This document shows, piece by piece, positions 50,794 to 58,922 of a stretch of DNA of 64,000 bases (positions are counted from its first letter, which is position 1; the number at the start of each line of letters is the position of its first letter). The position numbers were made by a program, and so were the translations under genes. Source of the DNA: Pseudonocardia nematodicida (GTDB lineage Bacteria > Actinomycetota > Actinomycetes > Mycobacteriales > Pseudonocardiaceae); NCBI RefSeq assembly GCF_040105385.1, contig NZ_JBEDNQ010000005.1, forward strand, positions 248,001-312,000. The letters are read 5' to 3'. The notes under the pieces are model-generated. The model made no database searches and was not told the origin of the DNA. It saw only the letters and a list, made by a program, of their open reading frames with translations.

Positions 50794-51743
50794 GCGATCG
50801 AGCGTGCGATGCCGTCCAGGATGTCGTGCTCGGACACGACGACCTTGTCGATGCCGGCGCGCGCGTGCAGCTCGTCGGCCAGGGCCTGCACCACCAGCGA
50901 CCCGGCACCGATGACGTCGACCCGTCCGGGGTGCAGCGCGCCGTGCTTCTCCCGCTCCGCGCGCGGGGCGTGGATCAGCTGGTCGGCCACCCGGTGCAGG
51001 TCCTCGCGCGACAGCGTCGACAGGTGCACCGCCTCGCGGTCGTAGGCCGGGAGCTCCTGCGCGATCCCGGACAGCGTGGTGATTGTCCCGGCGACGCCGA
51101 CCCAGGTGCGTGCGCCCTCGACCGGGACCGAGGCGAAGGCCTCGGCGAGCACCTCCGTGGCCACCGCCCGGGCCGTGGCGATCTCGTCCGACGACGGCGG
51201 GTCCGAGGGCAGGCAGCGCTCGGTCAGCCGCACCGAGCCGATGTCGACCGACCGTGCCGCGGTCACCTCGGCGACGCCATCGCGCAGCTCCCCGACGACG
51301 ACCTCGGTGGAGCCGCCGCCGACGTCGGTGACCACGAACGGCCCATCGTCGGGATCCAGGTCACCGACGGCGCCGACGAACGACAGCCGCGCCTCCTCGT
51401 CGCCGGTGATGATCTCCGCCTCGACGCCGAGGACGTCGCGCACCATCGCGAAGAAGTCCTCCCGGTTGGACGCGTCGCGGGTCGCCGACGTCGCCACCAT
51501 CCGCAGCCGCTCGGCGCCCTTGCGCCGGGCCGCGACCGCGTAGTCGACGAGCGCGACGCGGGTCCGTTCGAGGGCCTCGGGGTCGAGCCGGCCGGTGGCG
51601 TCGACCCCCTTGCCGAGCCGCACGATCCGCATCTCGCGGTGCAGGTCGCGCAGGTCCTTGAGCCCGTCGAAGGACTCGGTGACGTCGGCGACGAGCAGGC
51701 GGATCGAGTTGGTCCCGCAGTCGATGGCGGCCACCCGCGACAT
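50790..51743 (-). CDS. ppx: Ppx/GppA phosphatase (exopolyphosphatase)
   Basis: This 317-residue protein of the ASKHA fold has phosphate loops AAIDCGTNSIRLLVADV and VTDVGGGSTEVVVGEL, and catalytic Glu in ATSATRDASNREDF and ITGDEEARLSF. It breaks down polyphosphate or pppGpp. The short form without the C-terminal extension matches mycobacterial Rv1026. The ATG at 51743 has GGAGG seven bases upstream. Divergent from the AidB-like gene. In mycobacteria it lies next to DUF501 and enolase genes, here separated by an insertion. Confidence 0.93.
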   Translation of the reverse strand: MSRVAAIDCGTNSIRLLVADVTESFDGLKDLRDLHREMRIVRLGKGVDATGRLDPEALERTRVALVDYAVAARRKGAERLRMVATSATRDASNREDFFAMVRDVLGVEAEIITGDEEARLSFVGAVGDLDPDDGPFVVTDVGGGSTEVVVGELRDGVAEVTAARSVDIGSVRLTERCLPSDPPSSDEIATARAVATEVLAEAFASVPVEGARTWVGVAGTITTLSGIAQELPAYDREAVHLSTLSREDLHRVADQLIHAPRAEREKHGALHPGRVDVIGAGSLVVQALADELHARAGIDKVVVSEHDILDGIARSIA

Positions 51744-51834
51744 CGGCACTCCTCCGGATCGGTGGACGGCGAGCGCCGATCACCGTACGCGTCGGGCCTG
51801 GAGGGCGGCGCTCCGGCGAAGTTACCCTCCGGTA

Positions 51835-53478
51835 GTGACGACGACGCACACCCCGCCGCCGCTGGCCGGCCTGGGCACCCACCAGGTCGTCAACCAGGTC
51901 CGGGAGCGCGCCGAGGGCGACCTGCTGAGCGCCGACCCCGGCCTGGTCGAGGCGTGCGTGCGGGAGGGCGGCGACCCCGCGGCACTGGAGCGTCTGGCCG
52001 CGGTGATCGGCACCGCGACGCACCGCGAGCACGCCCGCGCCGCGAACACCCACGAGCCGCGGCTGCGCACCCACGACCGGACCGGGCACCGGATCGACGA
52101 GGTCGAGTTCCACCCGTCGTGGCACGCGCTGATGCGGGTGAGCGTCGAGCACGGCCTCGCCGGCGCGCCGTGGGCGGAGGCGGCCGGCGGCGGCGCGCAC
52201 GTCACCCGGGCGGCGGGCTTCGCGCTGGCCTCGCAGATCGAGCAGGGCCACCTGTGCCCGATCTCGATGACCTACGCCGCCGTCCCCGCGCTGCGGCACG
52301 CTCCCGAGCTCGCCGCGGCCTACGGACCCGCGCTGACCGCCCGCACCTACGCCCCCGGTCTCACCGGGCCGTCGGAGAAGGACGGTCTGCTGGCCGGGAT
52401 GTCGATGACCGAGAAGCAGGGCGGGTCCGACGTCCGGTCCGGCAGCACGACGGCGGCCCCGCAGCCGGACGGCAGCTACCGGCTCACCGGCCACAAGTGG
52501 TTCACCAGCGCGCCGATGAACGACCTGTTCCTCACCCTGGCCCGGGCGCCCGGCGGGCTCACCTGCCTGGTCCTGCCCCGCGTGCTGCCCGACGGCACCC
52601 GCAACGCGATCCGGCTGCAGCGACTCAAGGACAAACTGGGCAACCGGTCCAACGCCTCGGCGGAGCTGGAGTACGACGGCGCCGTCGGGTGGCGGGTCGG
52701 CGACGAGGGCCGCGGCGTCGCGACGATCATCGAGATGGTCTCGATGACCCGGCTCGACTGCGTGCTCGGAGCCGCTGGGACCCAGCGGGCGGCCGTCATC
52801 GAGGCGGCCCACCACGCGGCACACCGGTCGGCGTTCGGTGCCCGGCTGACCGAGCAGCCGTTGATGCGGGAGGTCCTCGCCGAGCTCGCCGCCGAGACCG
52901 AGGCCGCGACGGCGCTCGGGATGCGGCTGGCGGGGGCGGTCGACCGGGGCGAGACGGGATTCCTGCGCCTCGCGCTCCCGGTGGCGAAGTACCTGGTGTG
53001 CAAGCGGACCCCGGCGGTCGTCGCGGAGGCCCTGGAGTGTCTGGGCGGCAACGGCTACGTCGAGGAGTCCGACCTGCCGCGGCTCTACCGGGAGGCGCCG
53101 CTCAACTCGATCTGGGAGGGCTCGGGGAACGTCACCGCGCTGGACGCGCTGCGGGCGGTCACCCGCGCACCGCACGCGGTCGACGCGCTGCTGGCCGAGA
53201 TCGACCTCGGCGCCGGCCGGGACCCGCGGCTCGACGCCACGGTCTCCGCGCTGCGCACCGAGCTCGCCGACCCGCAGGAGCGCCGCGCCCGCCGGCTGGC
53301 CGAGCTGGCCGCGCTGGCGCTGCAGGGATCACTGCTGGTCCGGCACGCACCGGGCGCCGTCGCCGAGACGTTCCTGGCCACCCGGCTGGGGACCGGCCCG
53401 GACCTCCGCGCCGCCGGCGCCCGGCCCGGGCCCGACGCCGGTGTCGTGCTGGACCGCGCCACGCCGGGCACCCCGTAG
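51835..53478 (+). CDS. AidB-like acyl-CoA dehydrogenase family protein
   Basis: This 547-residue acyl-CoA dehydrogenase-fold flavoprotein has AidB features: THQVVNQVRER, HDRTGHRIDEVEFHPSWHAL, MSMTEKQGGSDVRSGSTTA, GHKWFTSAPMNDLFLTLARA and ECLGGNGYVEESDLPRLYREA. It also has the length of E. coli AidB (about 541) with a C-terminal extension. AidB protects DNA against alkylation and may act in odd acyl oxidation; a fatty-acid substrate is unlikely. The start is the GTG at 51835. It ends in a strong hairpin. Confidence 0.9.
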   Translation: MTTTHTPPPLAGLGTHQVVNQVRERAEGDLLSADPGLVEACVREGGDPAALERLAAVIGTATHREHARAANTHEPRLRTHDRTGHRIDEVEFHPSWHALMRVSVEHGLAGAPWAEAAGGGAHVTRAAGFALASQIEQGHLCPISMTYAAVPALRHAPELAAAYGPALTARTYAPGLTGPSEKDGLLAGMSMTEKQGGSDVRSGSTTAAPQPDGSYRLTGHKWFTSAPMNDLFLTLARAPGGLTCLVLPRVLPDGTRNAIRLQRLKDKLGNRSNASAELEYDGAVGWRVGDEGRGVATIIEMVSMTRLDCVLGAAGTQRAAVIEAAHHAAHRSAFGARLTEQPLMREVLAELAAETEAATALGMRLAGAVDRGETGFLRLALPVAKYLVCKRTPAVVAEALECLGGNGYVEESDLPRLYREAPLNSIWEGSGNVTALDALRAVTRAPHAVDALLAEIDLGAGRDPRLDATVSALRTELADPQERRARRLAELAALALQGSLLVRHAPGAVAETFLATRLGTGPDLRAAGARPGPDAGVVLDRATPGTP

Positions 53479-53490
53479 CAGTGGACCGGA

Positions 53491-53523
53491 CCCGGAGCCG
53501 TGCGCACCGGGGGCGGCTCCGGG
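53491..53523. terminator. terminator between AidB-like and MocA genes
   Basis: CCCGGAGCC (53491-53499) pairs with GGCTCCGGG (53515-53523); the genes are convergent here. Confidence 0.75.
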
Positions 53524-53543
53524 CCCGTGCCTTCGGGGGGGCG

Positions 53544-54722
53544 TCAGGAGCCGCCGGTGCCCGCCGGACGCTCGTCGAACTTCCCCTCGGCGCGGATCCG
53601 CTCGTTGAGCTCGGCGAGGTAGACGTCCTCGTCGAAGTCGAGCGGCACCTCCCTGCCGAGCCAGCTCGACAGGTGGATGGCATTCGCCAGCCGCACGCCG
53701 TGCATGCCGTCGCTGCCCGGCGCCAGCAGCGGCGTGCCGTCGAGGATGTTCGCCGCGAAGTTCTCCAGCACGCCCCGGTGCTGCGCGCCCCAGGCCGACT
53801 CGAACTCGACGACCTCCTGCGAATAGAACTGCGTCGGGTCCATCTCGCCCTTGAAGAGCTTGCGCACGTCGTCGGTGGCCATGGAGTCGGAGATCTCGCG
53901 CTCGTCCTTCACCAGCCGGGTGACGGTGGCGGTCTTCGACCGGTCGACGACGATCTTGCCCTGGTCGCCGAGGATCTCCAGCCGGTCGGTCCCCGCGAGG
54001 TCGTGCGTGGCGGTGACGAAGGTGCCGGTGGCCCCGTCGCCGTAGTCGACCACGGCGGTGACCTCGTCCTCGACGGCGATGTCGCGGCGGAACCCGTAGG
54101 CCACCTTCGCGTAGACCGACTCCGGCACGCCGCAGATCCACTGCCAGAGGTCGAGCTGGTGCGGGGCCTGGTTGACCAGCACCCCGCCGCCCTCGCCGCC
54201 CCAGGTGGCCCGCCACTCGGACTGCTCGTAGTAGCCCTGCGGGCGCCACCAGGTGGTGATGAGCCAGTTCGTCCGTCGGATCCGGCCGATCTCGCCGTCG
54301 TCGACGATCTGCTTGATCCGCTGGTAGAGCGGGTTGTTGCGCTGGTTGAACATGATCGCGTAGGTCAGCTCGGGGTGCCGGGCGGCGACCGCGTTGAGCT
54401 CCGCGACCTGTCCGGTGTAGACGCCAGCGGGCTTCTCGACCAGCGCGTGCACGCCGGCCTCCAGGGCGGCGATCCCGATCTCGGGGTGCAGGTAGTGCGG
54501 CACCGTCGTCACGACGGCGTCCACCTCGCCGCTCGCCAGCAGCGCGTGGTGGTCGGCGTACACCGGCACGCCGTACTTCCCGGCGGCCGCGCGCTTCTCC
54601 GGGTCGGTGTCGGCGATCGCGCCGAGCTCCATGTTCGGGACCGTGCCGTCCGCCAGGAACCCGGCGTAGAGGCCGCCCTGGGTTCCGAGGCCGATGATGC
54701 CGAGCCTGACCTTCCGGGACAT
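53544..54722 (-). CDS. Gfo/Idh/MocA family oxidoreductase
   Basis: This 392-residue protein has an N-terminal Rossmann domain (LGIIGLGTQGGLYAGFLADG) and the family motif EKPAGV in HALVEKPAGVYTGQVAEL. A C-terminal substrate domain follows (GGGVLVNQAPHQLDLWQWICG, with the catalytic His). Family members oxidise sugars, inositols and glycosides at a ring carbon using NAD(P). The ATG at 54722 follows GAAGGAGGA. It is divergent from the sugar gene cluster across the inverted repeat at 54791-54849, suggesting joint control. Confidence 0.9.
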   Translation of the reverse strand: MSRKVRLGIIGLGTQGGLYAGFLADGTVPNMELGAIADTDPEKRAAAGKYGVPVYADHHALLASGEVDAVVTTVPHYLHPEIGIAALEAGVHALVEKPAGVYTGQVAELNAVAARHPELTYAIMFNQRNNPLYQRIKQIVDDGEIGRIRRTNWLITTWWRPQGYYEQSEWRATWGGEGGGVLVNQAPHQLDLWQWICGVPESVYAKVAYGFRRDIAVEDEVTAVVDYGDGATGTFVTATHDLAGTDRLEILGDQGKIVVDRSKTATVTRLVKDEREISDSMATDDVRKLFKGEMDPTQFYSQEVVEFESAWGAQHRGVLENFAANILDGTPLLAPGSDGMHGVRLANAIHLSSWLGREVPLDFDEDVYLAELNERIRAEGKFDERPAGTGGS

Positions 54723-54790
54723 GCGGGCGGTCCTCCTTCGTCCGGGACTGCGGTGTCGCCGATGACAGTGCGTCCCGGCGGTGTCGACGG

Positions 54791-54849
54791 CCACGGGTTG
54801 CCACATGTTCCGGCACCGGGACAGCGCGGGAACATACGGCAACCCGTGG
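54791..54849. promoter_or_regulatory. large inverted repeat, candidate operator of the sugar cluster
   Basis: CCACGGGTTGCC starts the left arm (54791-54811) and GGCAACCCGTGG ends the right arm (54829-54849). The 21-base arms match at 19 positions around 17 bases, with ATGTTCC and GGAACAT as an inner pair. It lies between divergent sugar genes. Confidence 0.7.
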
Positions 54850-54866
54850 GCGCGGCGGTCCCCGCC

Positions 54867-54879
54867 GTTCACGGTGAAC
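54867..54879. promoter_or_regulatory. GTTCACGGTGAAC palindrome
   Basis: Perfect six-base arms around one G, 45 bases before the ATG at 54924. Size and form fit a regulator half-site pair. Confidence 0.5.
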
Positions 54880-54923
54880 AGCAGCGACTCCACCGCCGAG
54901 CTCAGTGAGGAGCATCCCCACCC

Positions 54924-55751
54924 ATGTGGACACTCTCCGGTTTCGCCGACGAGATCTCCCCCGATCTCGACGAACAGACCGCGCTCGTCGCGAAGCTCGG
55001 CCTGTCCCACCTGGAGTTCCGCAGCGCGTGGGGCACCAACGTGCTCGACCTCGACGACGAGCAGCTGACCCGGGCGAAGGCGACCCTCGACGCCCGCGGG
55101 CTGGGCGTGTCGAGCATCGGCTCGCCGATCGGGAAGATCTTCGTCGACGAGGACTTCGACGCCCACCTGGAGCGGGCCCGGCACGCCGTCCGGGTCGCGC
55201 ACCACTTCGGCGCCCCCTACATCCGGATCTTCTCCTTCTTCATCCGCCCCGGTGCGGACCCCGACGCACACCGCGACGAAGTGCTGCGCCGGATGTCCGC
55301 GCTGGCCGCCGTCGCGGAGCAGGGCGGGGTCGTCCTGCTGCACGAGAACGAGAAGGAGATCTACGGCGACGTGCCGCGCCGCTGCGTCGACCTGCTGGAG
55401 TCGGTCGGGTCGCCGCACCTGCGCGCGGCCTGGGACGCAGCGAACTTCGTCCAGGTCGGGGTCCGCCCCTTCAGCGAGGGCTACGCCGCGATCCGCCCGT
55501 ACCTGGACTACGTCCAGATCAAGGACGCCCTGCTCGCCGACGGCGAGGTGGTCGCCGCCGGACGCGGTGACGGCGAGGTCGCCGAGACGATCCGGGCGCT
55601 GCGCACGGACGGGTTCGACGGCTTCTTCTCCCTCGAACCGCACCTGTCGCAGGCGCACGCCCTCGGCGGGTTCTCCGGCCCGGACCTGTTCACCGAGGCC
55701 TGGCAGGCGTTCACCGACCTGCTGAAGACCGAGGGTGTCGAGTACCGGTGA
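54924..55751 (+). CDS. sugar phosphate isomerase/epimerase-like TIM barrel
   Basis: This 275-residue AP2Ec-type TIM barrel has TLSGFADEISPDLDEQTALV, LEFRSAWGTNVLDL, RIFSFFIRPGADPDAHRDEV, VVLLHENEKEIYGD (metal-binding Glu), AAWDAANFVQVG, YVQIKDA and FSLEPHLS. Metal ligands are the Glu, Asp and His of these segments. Family members are isomerases, epimerases or lyases of sugars and inositols, including C-glycoside-cleaving enzymes. The GTG of the next gene overlaps its stop (GTGA). Confidence 0.88.
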   Translation: MWTLSGFADEISPDLDEQTALVAKLGLSHLEFRSAWGTNVLDLDDEQLTRAKATLDARGLGVSSIGSPIGKIFVDEDFDAHLERARHAVRVAHHFGAPYIRIFSFFIRPGADPDAHRDEVLRRMSALAAVAEQGGVVLLHENEKEIYGDVPRRCVDLLESVGSPHLRAAWDAANFVQVGVRPFSEGYAAIRPYLDYVQIKDALLADGEVVAAGRGDGEVAETIRALRTDGFDGFFSLEPHLSQAHALGGFSGPDLFTEAWQAFTDLLKTEGVEYR

Positions 55752-56773
55752 GCGGACCGAGGACCGCGGCCGTCGTCGGCTGCGGGGACGTCTCCACCGT
55801 GCACCTCGAGGCGATCGCGGCCGTCGACGGGATCGACCTCGTCGCCGTCTGTGACACCGACCCGGCGGCGCGCGCGGCCACCGCCGAGCGCCACGGCGTC
55901 CCCGGGTTCGCCGACCACCGCACGATGCTCGCGGAGACCTCCCCGGACGTCGTGCACATCTGCACCCCGCACCACCAGCACGCCGACGTCGCGGTGGACC
56001 TGCTCGACGCCGGCGTGCACGTGCTGCTCGAGAAGCCGGTCGCGCACACCCTCGACGAGGCCGCCCGCGTCGTCGAGGCGGCCGAGCGCAGCACCGCCCG
56101 GATCGGGGTCTGCTTCCAGAACCGGTACAACGCCACCGCGCAGGCCGCACGCGAGCTGCTCGCCTCGGGCGAGCTGGGCGCGGTGCTCGGCGCCGCCGCG
56201 ACGGTCATGTGGACCCGCACCCCGGACTACTACCGCGCCCGGCCCTGGCGCGGCCGCTGGGAGACCTCCGGCGGCGGGCTGCTCATCAACCAGGCCATCC
56301 ACACCCTGGACCTGGTCCAGTGGCTCGTCGGCGACGTCACGCACGTCGACGGGCACGCCGCCACCCGGTTCTACTCCGACGTGATCGAGGTCGAGGACAC
56401 CGCCGAGCTGCTGCTGACCCACGACGGCGGGGCGCGCAGCATCGTCTACGGCTCGCTGGCGAACGTGGCCCACTCCCCCGTCACGATCGACGTCACCGCC
56501 GAACGCGGGAGCCTGTCGATCCGCGGCGGCCTCACCGTCACCCGTGCCGACGGCCGGGTGGAGACGGTGCCGGAGCGGGTGGCGCCGTCGAACGGGCGCA
56601 CCTACTGGGGGGTCTCGCACGAGGTGCTGATCCGGGACTTCTACGCCCGCCTCGACGACGACGAGCCGTTCTGGATCAGCCCGCGCGAGGCGACGAAGTC
56701 GCTGCGCATCCTCACCGACGTCTACGCCCGCAGCGGGATCGGGCCGCACGCAGTGACTCCCTCTCACCTCTAA
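55748..56773 (+). CDS. Gfo/Idh/MocA family oxidoreductase
   Basis: This 341-residue protein has Rossmann motif AAVVGCGDVSTVHLEAIAAV and the family motif HVLLEKPVAHTLDEAARV. A C-terminal domain GGGLLINQAIHTLDLVQWLVG carries the catalytic His. It is not a close copy of the MocA protein at 53544, so the two should act on different substrates or steps. It is coupled by GTGA to the TIM barrel before it and is followed after eight bases by another. Confidence 0.92.
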   Translation: MSGPRTAAVVGCGDVSTVHLEAIAAVDGIDLVAVCDTDPAARAATAERHGVPGFADHRTMLAETSPDVVHICTPHHQHADVAVDLLDAGVHVLLEKPVAHTLDEAARVVEAAERSTARIGVCFQNRYNATAQAARELLASGELGAVLGAAATVMWTRTPDYYRARPWRGRWETSGGGLLINQAIHTLDLVQWLVGDVTHVDGHAATRFYSDVIEVEDTAELLLTHDGGARSIVYGSLANVAHSPVTIDVTAERGSLSIRGGLTVTRADGRVETVPERVAPSNGRTYWGVSHEVLIRDFYARLDDDEPFWISPREATKSLRILTDVYARSGIGPHAVTPSHL

Positions 56774-56781
56774 GGAGCCCC

Positions 56782-57633
56782 ATGCCCACCATCGGCGTCC
56801 AGATGATGATGCTGAAGACCGAGGTCGAGAAGACGGGCCCGTACGAGGTGCTCCGCCGGCTGACCGAGTCCGGGTTCTCCGCGGTCGAGGTCTCGCAGAT
56901 CCCGATGACCGCGGAGAACGTGGCCGAGATGCGCCGCGCCCGCGACGAGCTCGGCATCGACTACGGCGCGCTGTCCGCCGGGATCGGCGCCGGACCGAAC
57001 GACTGCCTCGCCGAGAAGTTCGACAAGATCGTCGCCGACACTCACGCGCTCGGGGCCTCCCGGCTGCGCATCGGCATGATGCCGCTGTCCGCGATGGCCA
57101 CCCCCGAGGGTGTGCTGGAGTTCTGCCGGCAGACCGAGGAGATCTCCACCCGGCTGGCCGACGAGGGGATCACGCTCTACTACCACAACCACCACGTCGA
57201 GTTCGCCAAGCGCGGGGGCACCACGATCCTCGACGTGATCCGTGCCGAGGCGCCCACGATGCGCCTGGAGATCGACGTGCACTGGGTGCAGCGCGGCGGC
57301 AAGGACCCGGTCCGCACCCTGCAGAAGTACTCCGGGCTGGTCGACCTGGTGCACCTCAAGGACTACCGCGTCGGCGAGCTGGACCCGGCCGCGCTGGAGT
57401 ACATGCGCGCGGGCGACCGGGCCGGCTTCATGCGCGAGTTCGGCGCGGTGATCGAGTTCGGTGAGGTCGGCGAGGGCAACCTCGAGTGGGCCGAGATCGT
57501 CGACCAGTCGGTCGCCTCCGGCGCGGAGTACCTGCTCATCGAGCAGGACATCCTCTACGGCCGGGACCCGTTCGAGTGCCTGCGGATCTCCCGGGACCAC
57601 CTGGTGTCGCTGGGCTACGAGAAGCTCTTCTGA
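56782..57633 (+). CDS. sugar phosphate isomerase/epimerase-like TIM barrel
   Basis: This 283-residue protein has IGVQMMMLKTEVEKTGPYEV, FSAVEVSQIPMTAENV, YYHNHHVEFAKRGGTTILDV (His and Glu metal ligands), LEIDVHWVQRGGKDPVRTL, LVHLKDYRVG and IEFGEVGEGNLEW. It is related to IolE/TIM isomerases; the HNHH..E motif is typical of xylose isomerase-like enzymes of this superfamily. The ATG at 56782 follows AAGGAG. It is the last gene of this three-gene cluster. Confidence 0.9.
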   Translation: MPTIGVQMMMLKTEVEKTGPYEVLRRLTESGFSAVEVSQIPMTAENVAEMRRARDELGIDYGALSAGIGAGPNDCLAEKFDKIVADTHALGASRLRIGMMPLSAMATPEGVLEFCRQTEEISTRLADEGITLYYHNHHVEFAKRGGTTILDVIRAEAPTMRLEIDVHWVQRGGKDPVRTLQKYSGLVDLVHLKDYRVGELDPAALEYMRAGDRAGFMREFGAVIEFGEVGEGNLEWAEIVDQSVASGAEYLLIEQDILYGRDPFECLRISRDHLVSLGYEKLF

Positions 57634-57639
57634 GGTCTC

Positions 57640-58125
57640 TCAGCAGCATTCCCCGCCACGCCACCACTCGCCGATCTCGGCCAGCGCCTCGTCGCCGAAC
57701 GGGTTCACCCCCGGTCCGACGGCGAGGGAGTGGGCGACGTGCACGTGCAGGCACTTGACCCGGTCCGGCATCCCGCCGGCGGTGACGTCCGGGTGCGTGG
57801 ACAGCGGCTCGATCGCGTCCCGCTCGGCGAGATAGGCCGCGTGCGCGGCCCGGTAGCGGGCGGCGAGCTCGGGGTCGTCGGCGAGCCGGTCCTGCATCTC
57901 CTGCATCCGGCCCTCGGCCTCCAGGGTGCCGATCCGCGACGCCAGCCGGGCGCAGGTCAGGTAGTACAGCGTCGGGAACGGGGTGCCGTCGGGCAGCCGG
58001 GGCGCGGTCTTCACGACCGACGGGTGCCCGCACGGGCAGCGGTGCGCGACCGCGAGGATGCCGCGCGGCGCGCGACCGAGCTGGCGGGCGACGGCGTCGA
58101 CGTCGACCTGGCTGACGGAGTTCAC
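57640..58125 (-). CDS. DUF501 family protein
   Basis: This 161-residue protein has the DUF501 core RCPCGHPSVVKTAPRLPDGT and PTLYYLTCARLASRIGTLEA. The end GMPDRVKCLHVHVAHSLAVG and PGVNPFGDEAL is equally typical. The conserved CPCG and Cys/His residues suggest a metal or thiol site. Function unknown; the gene is widely conserved in actinobacteria between ppx and the FtsB-like gene (Rv1024-Rv1026). The GTG at 58125 lies four bases after the FtsB-like stop. Confidence 0.9.
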   Translation of the reverse strand: MNSVSQVDVDAVARQLGRAPRGILAVAHRCPCGHPSVVKTAPRLPDGTPFPTLYYLTCARLASRIGTLEAEGRMQEMQDRLADDPELAARYRAAHAAYLAERDAIEPLSTHPDVTAGGMPDRVKCLHVHVAHSLAVGPGVNPFGDEALAEIGEWWRGGECC

Positions 58126-58129
58126 CCGC

Positions 58130-58723
58130 TCATCGTCGCGGTTCACCGGAGACGTCGTTCCACAGGGTCGTGAACCACGGGACGCCCGGCTCGGCCTGAC
58201 CGTCGTCGACGACCGGCTCCTCCGGTTCCGGGAACTGCACGATGTAGGGGGTCTCCCCGGGCCGGACCATGCCGAGCCGGGTGCGGGCCTGTGCCTCGAC
58301 CTCGGCCGGGTCGGACAGCCGTTCCCGGTCCGCGGACAGCCGGGCCACGTCGGCCTCGAGAGCCTGCTGCTTCTCGGTGACCGCGGCCAGCTCCTGGCGC
58401 TGGGCGACGTAGTTGTGCAGCGGGACGGCGACCGTCAGCGCGAGCGCGCACACCACGATCGCCAGGATCGCGGCCCGTTTGGTCGACGAGAGCCCCAGCA
58501 GCCCGGTGGTGCGGGCCACCACCTCGCCGGCCTTGGACCGGGCCCGGGTCAGCCGCGGGCGCGCAGCCTCCCGCTCGGCCGGGCGGGACCGCCCCGATGC
58601 CGCGCGCCCGGGCGACGAGCGGGGCGCGGCGGCCCGGGTCGCGGACGCCGACCGGTTGCGGCCGGAAGCGGACCCGGGGGCACGCGTGCGGCCGTCGCGG
58701 CCACGCCCACGGGTCTCCGCCAT
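58130..58723 (-). CDS. FtsB/DivIC-family septum formation initiator
   Basis: This 197-residue protein has a long basic Ala/Arg/Ser-rich cytoplasmic N-terminus (about 85 residues) and one membrane helix (AAILAIVVCALALTVAVPL). A coiled coil (QELAAVTEKQQALEADVARL) and the signature ARTRLGMVRPGETPYIVQFP of the FtsB/DivIC family follow. It should join the divisome outside the membrane. It lies between enolase and DUF501, as in mycobacteria (Rv1024). Confidence 0.9.
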   Translation of the reverse strand: MAETRGRGRDGRTRAPGSASGRNRSASATRAAAPRSSPGRAASGRSRPAEREAARPRLTRARSKAGEVVARTTGLLGLSSTKRAAILAIVVCALALTVAVPLHNYVAQRQELAAVTEKQQALEADVARLSADRERLSDPAEVEAQARTRLGMVRPGETPYIVQFPEPEEPVVDDGQAEPGVPWFTTLWNDVSGEPRR

Positions 58724-58922
58724 GCGCCCCCCGCCTCCGATCGAGCCGCCGTGCCTGAAGGTGCGTACACCGCCACCGCGCCGGGCCGTTCGCCGGCACC
58801 GGCGTCGCTGCGCGTGTCCGCACCCCCAGCATGCCGCCCGATCGGGCGTCGGTCAGGGTGCCGCGCCGAGCCGTCCGTGAACGATCGGCGCGGCCCCCGT
58901 CACGACGGGACGGTCGACCCGG
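58724..58922. other. intergenic region downstream of enolase
   Basis: These 199 bases separate the enolase stop from the FtsB-like start. No gene seen; it should hold the promoter of the FtsB-like/DUF501 pair, but no clear elements were found. Confidence 0.4.
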
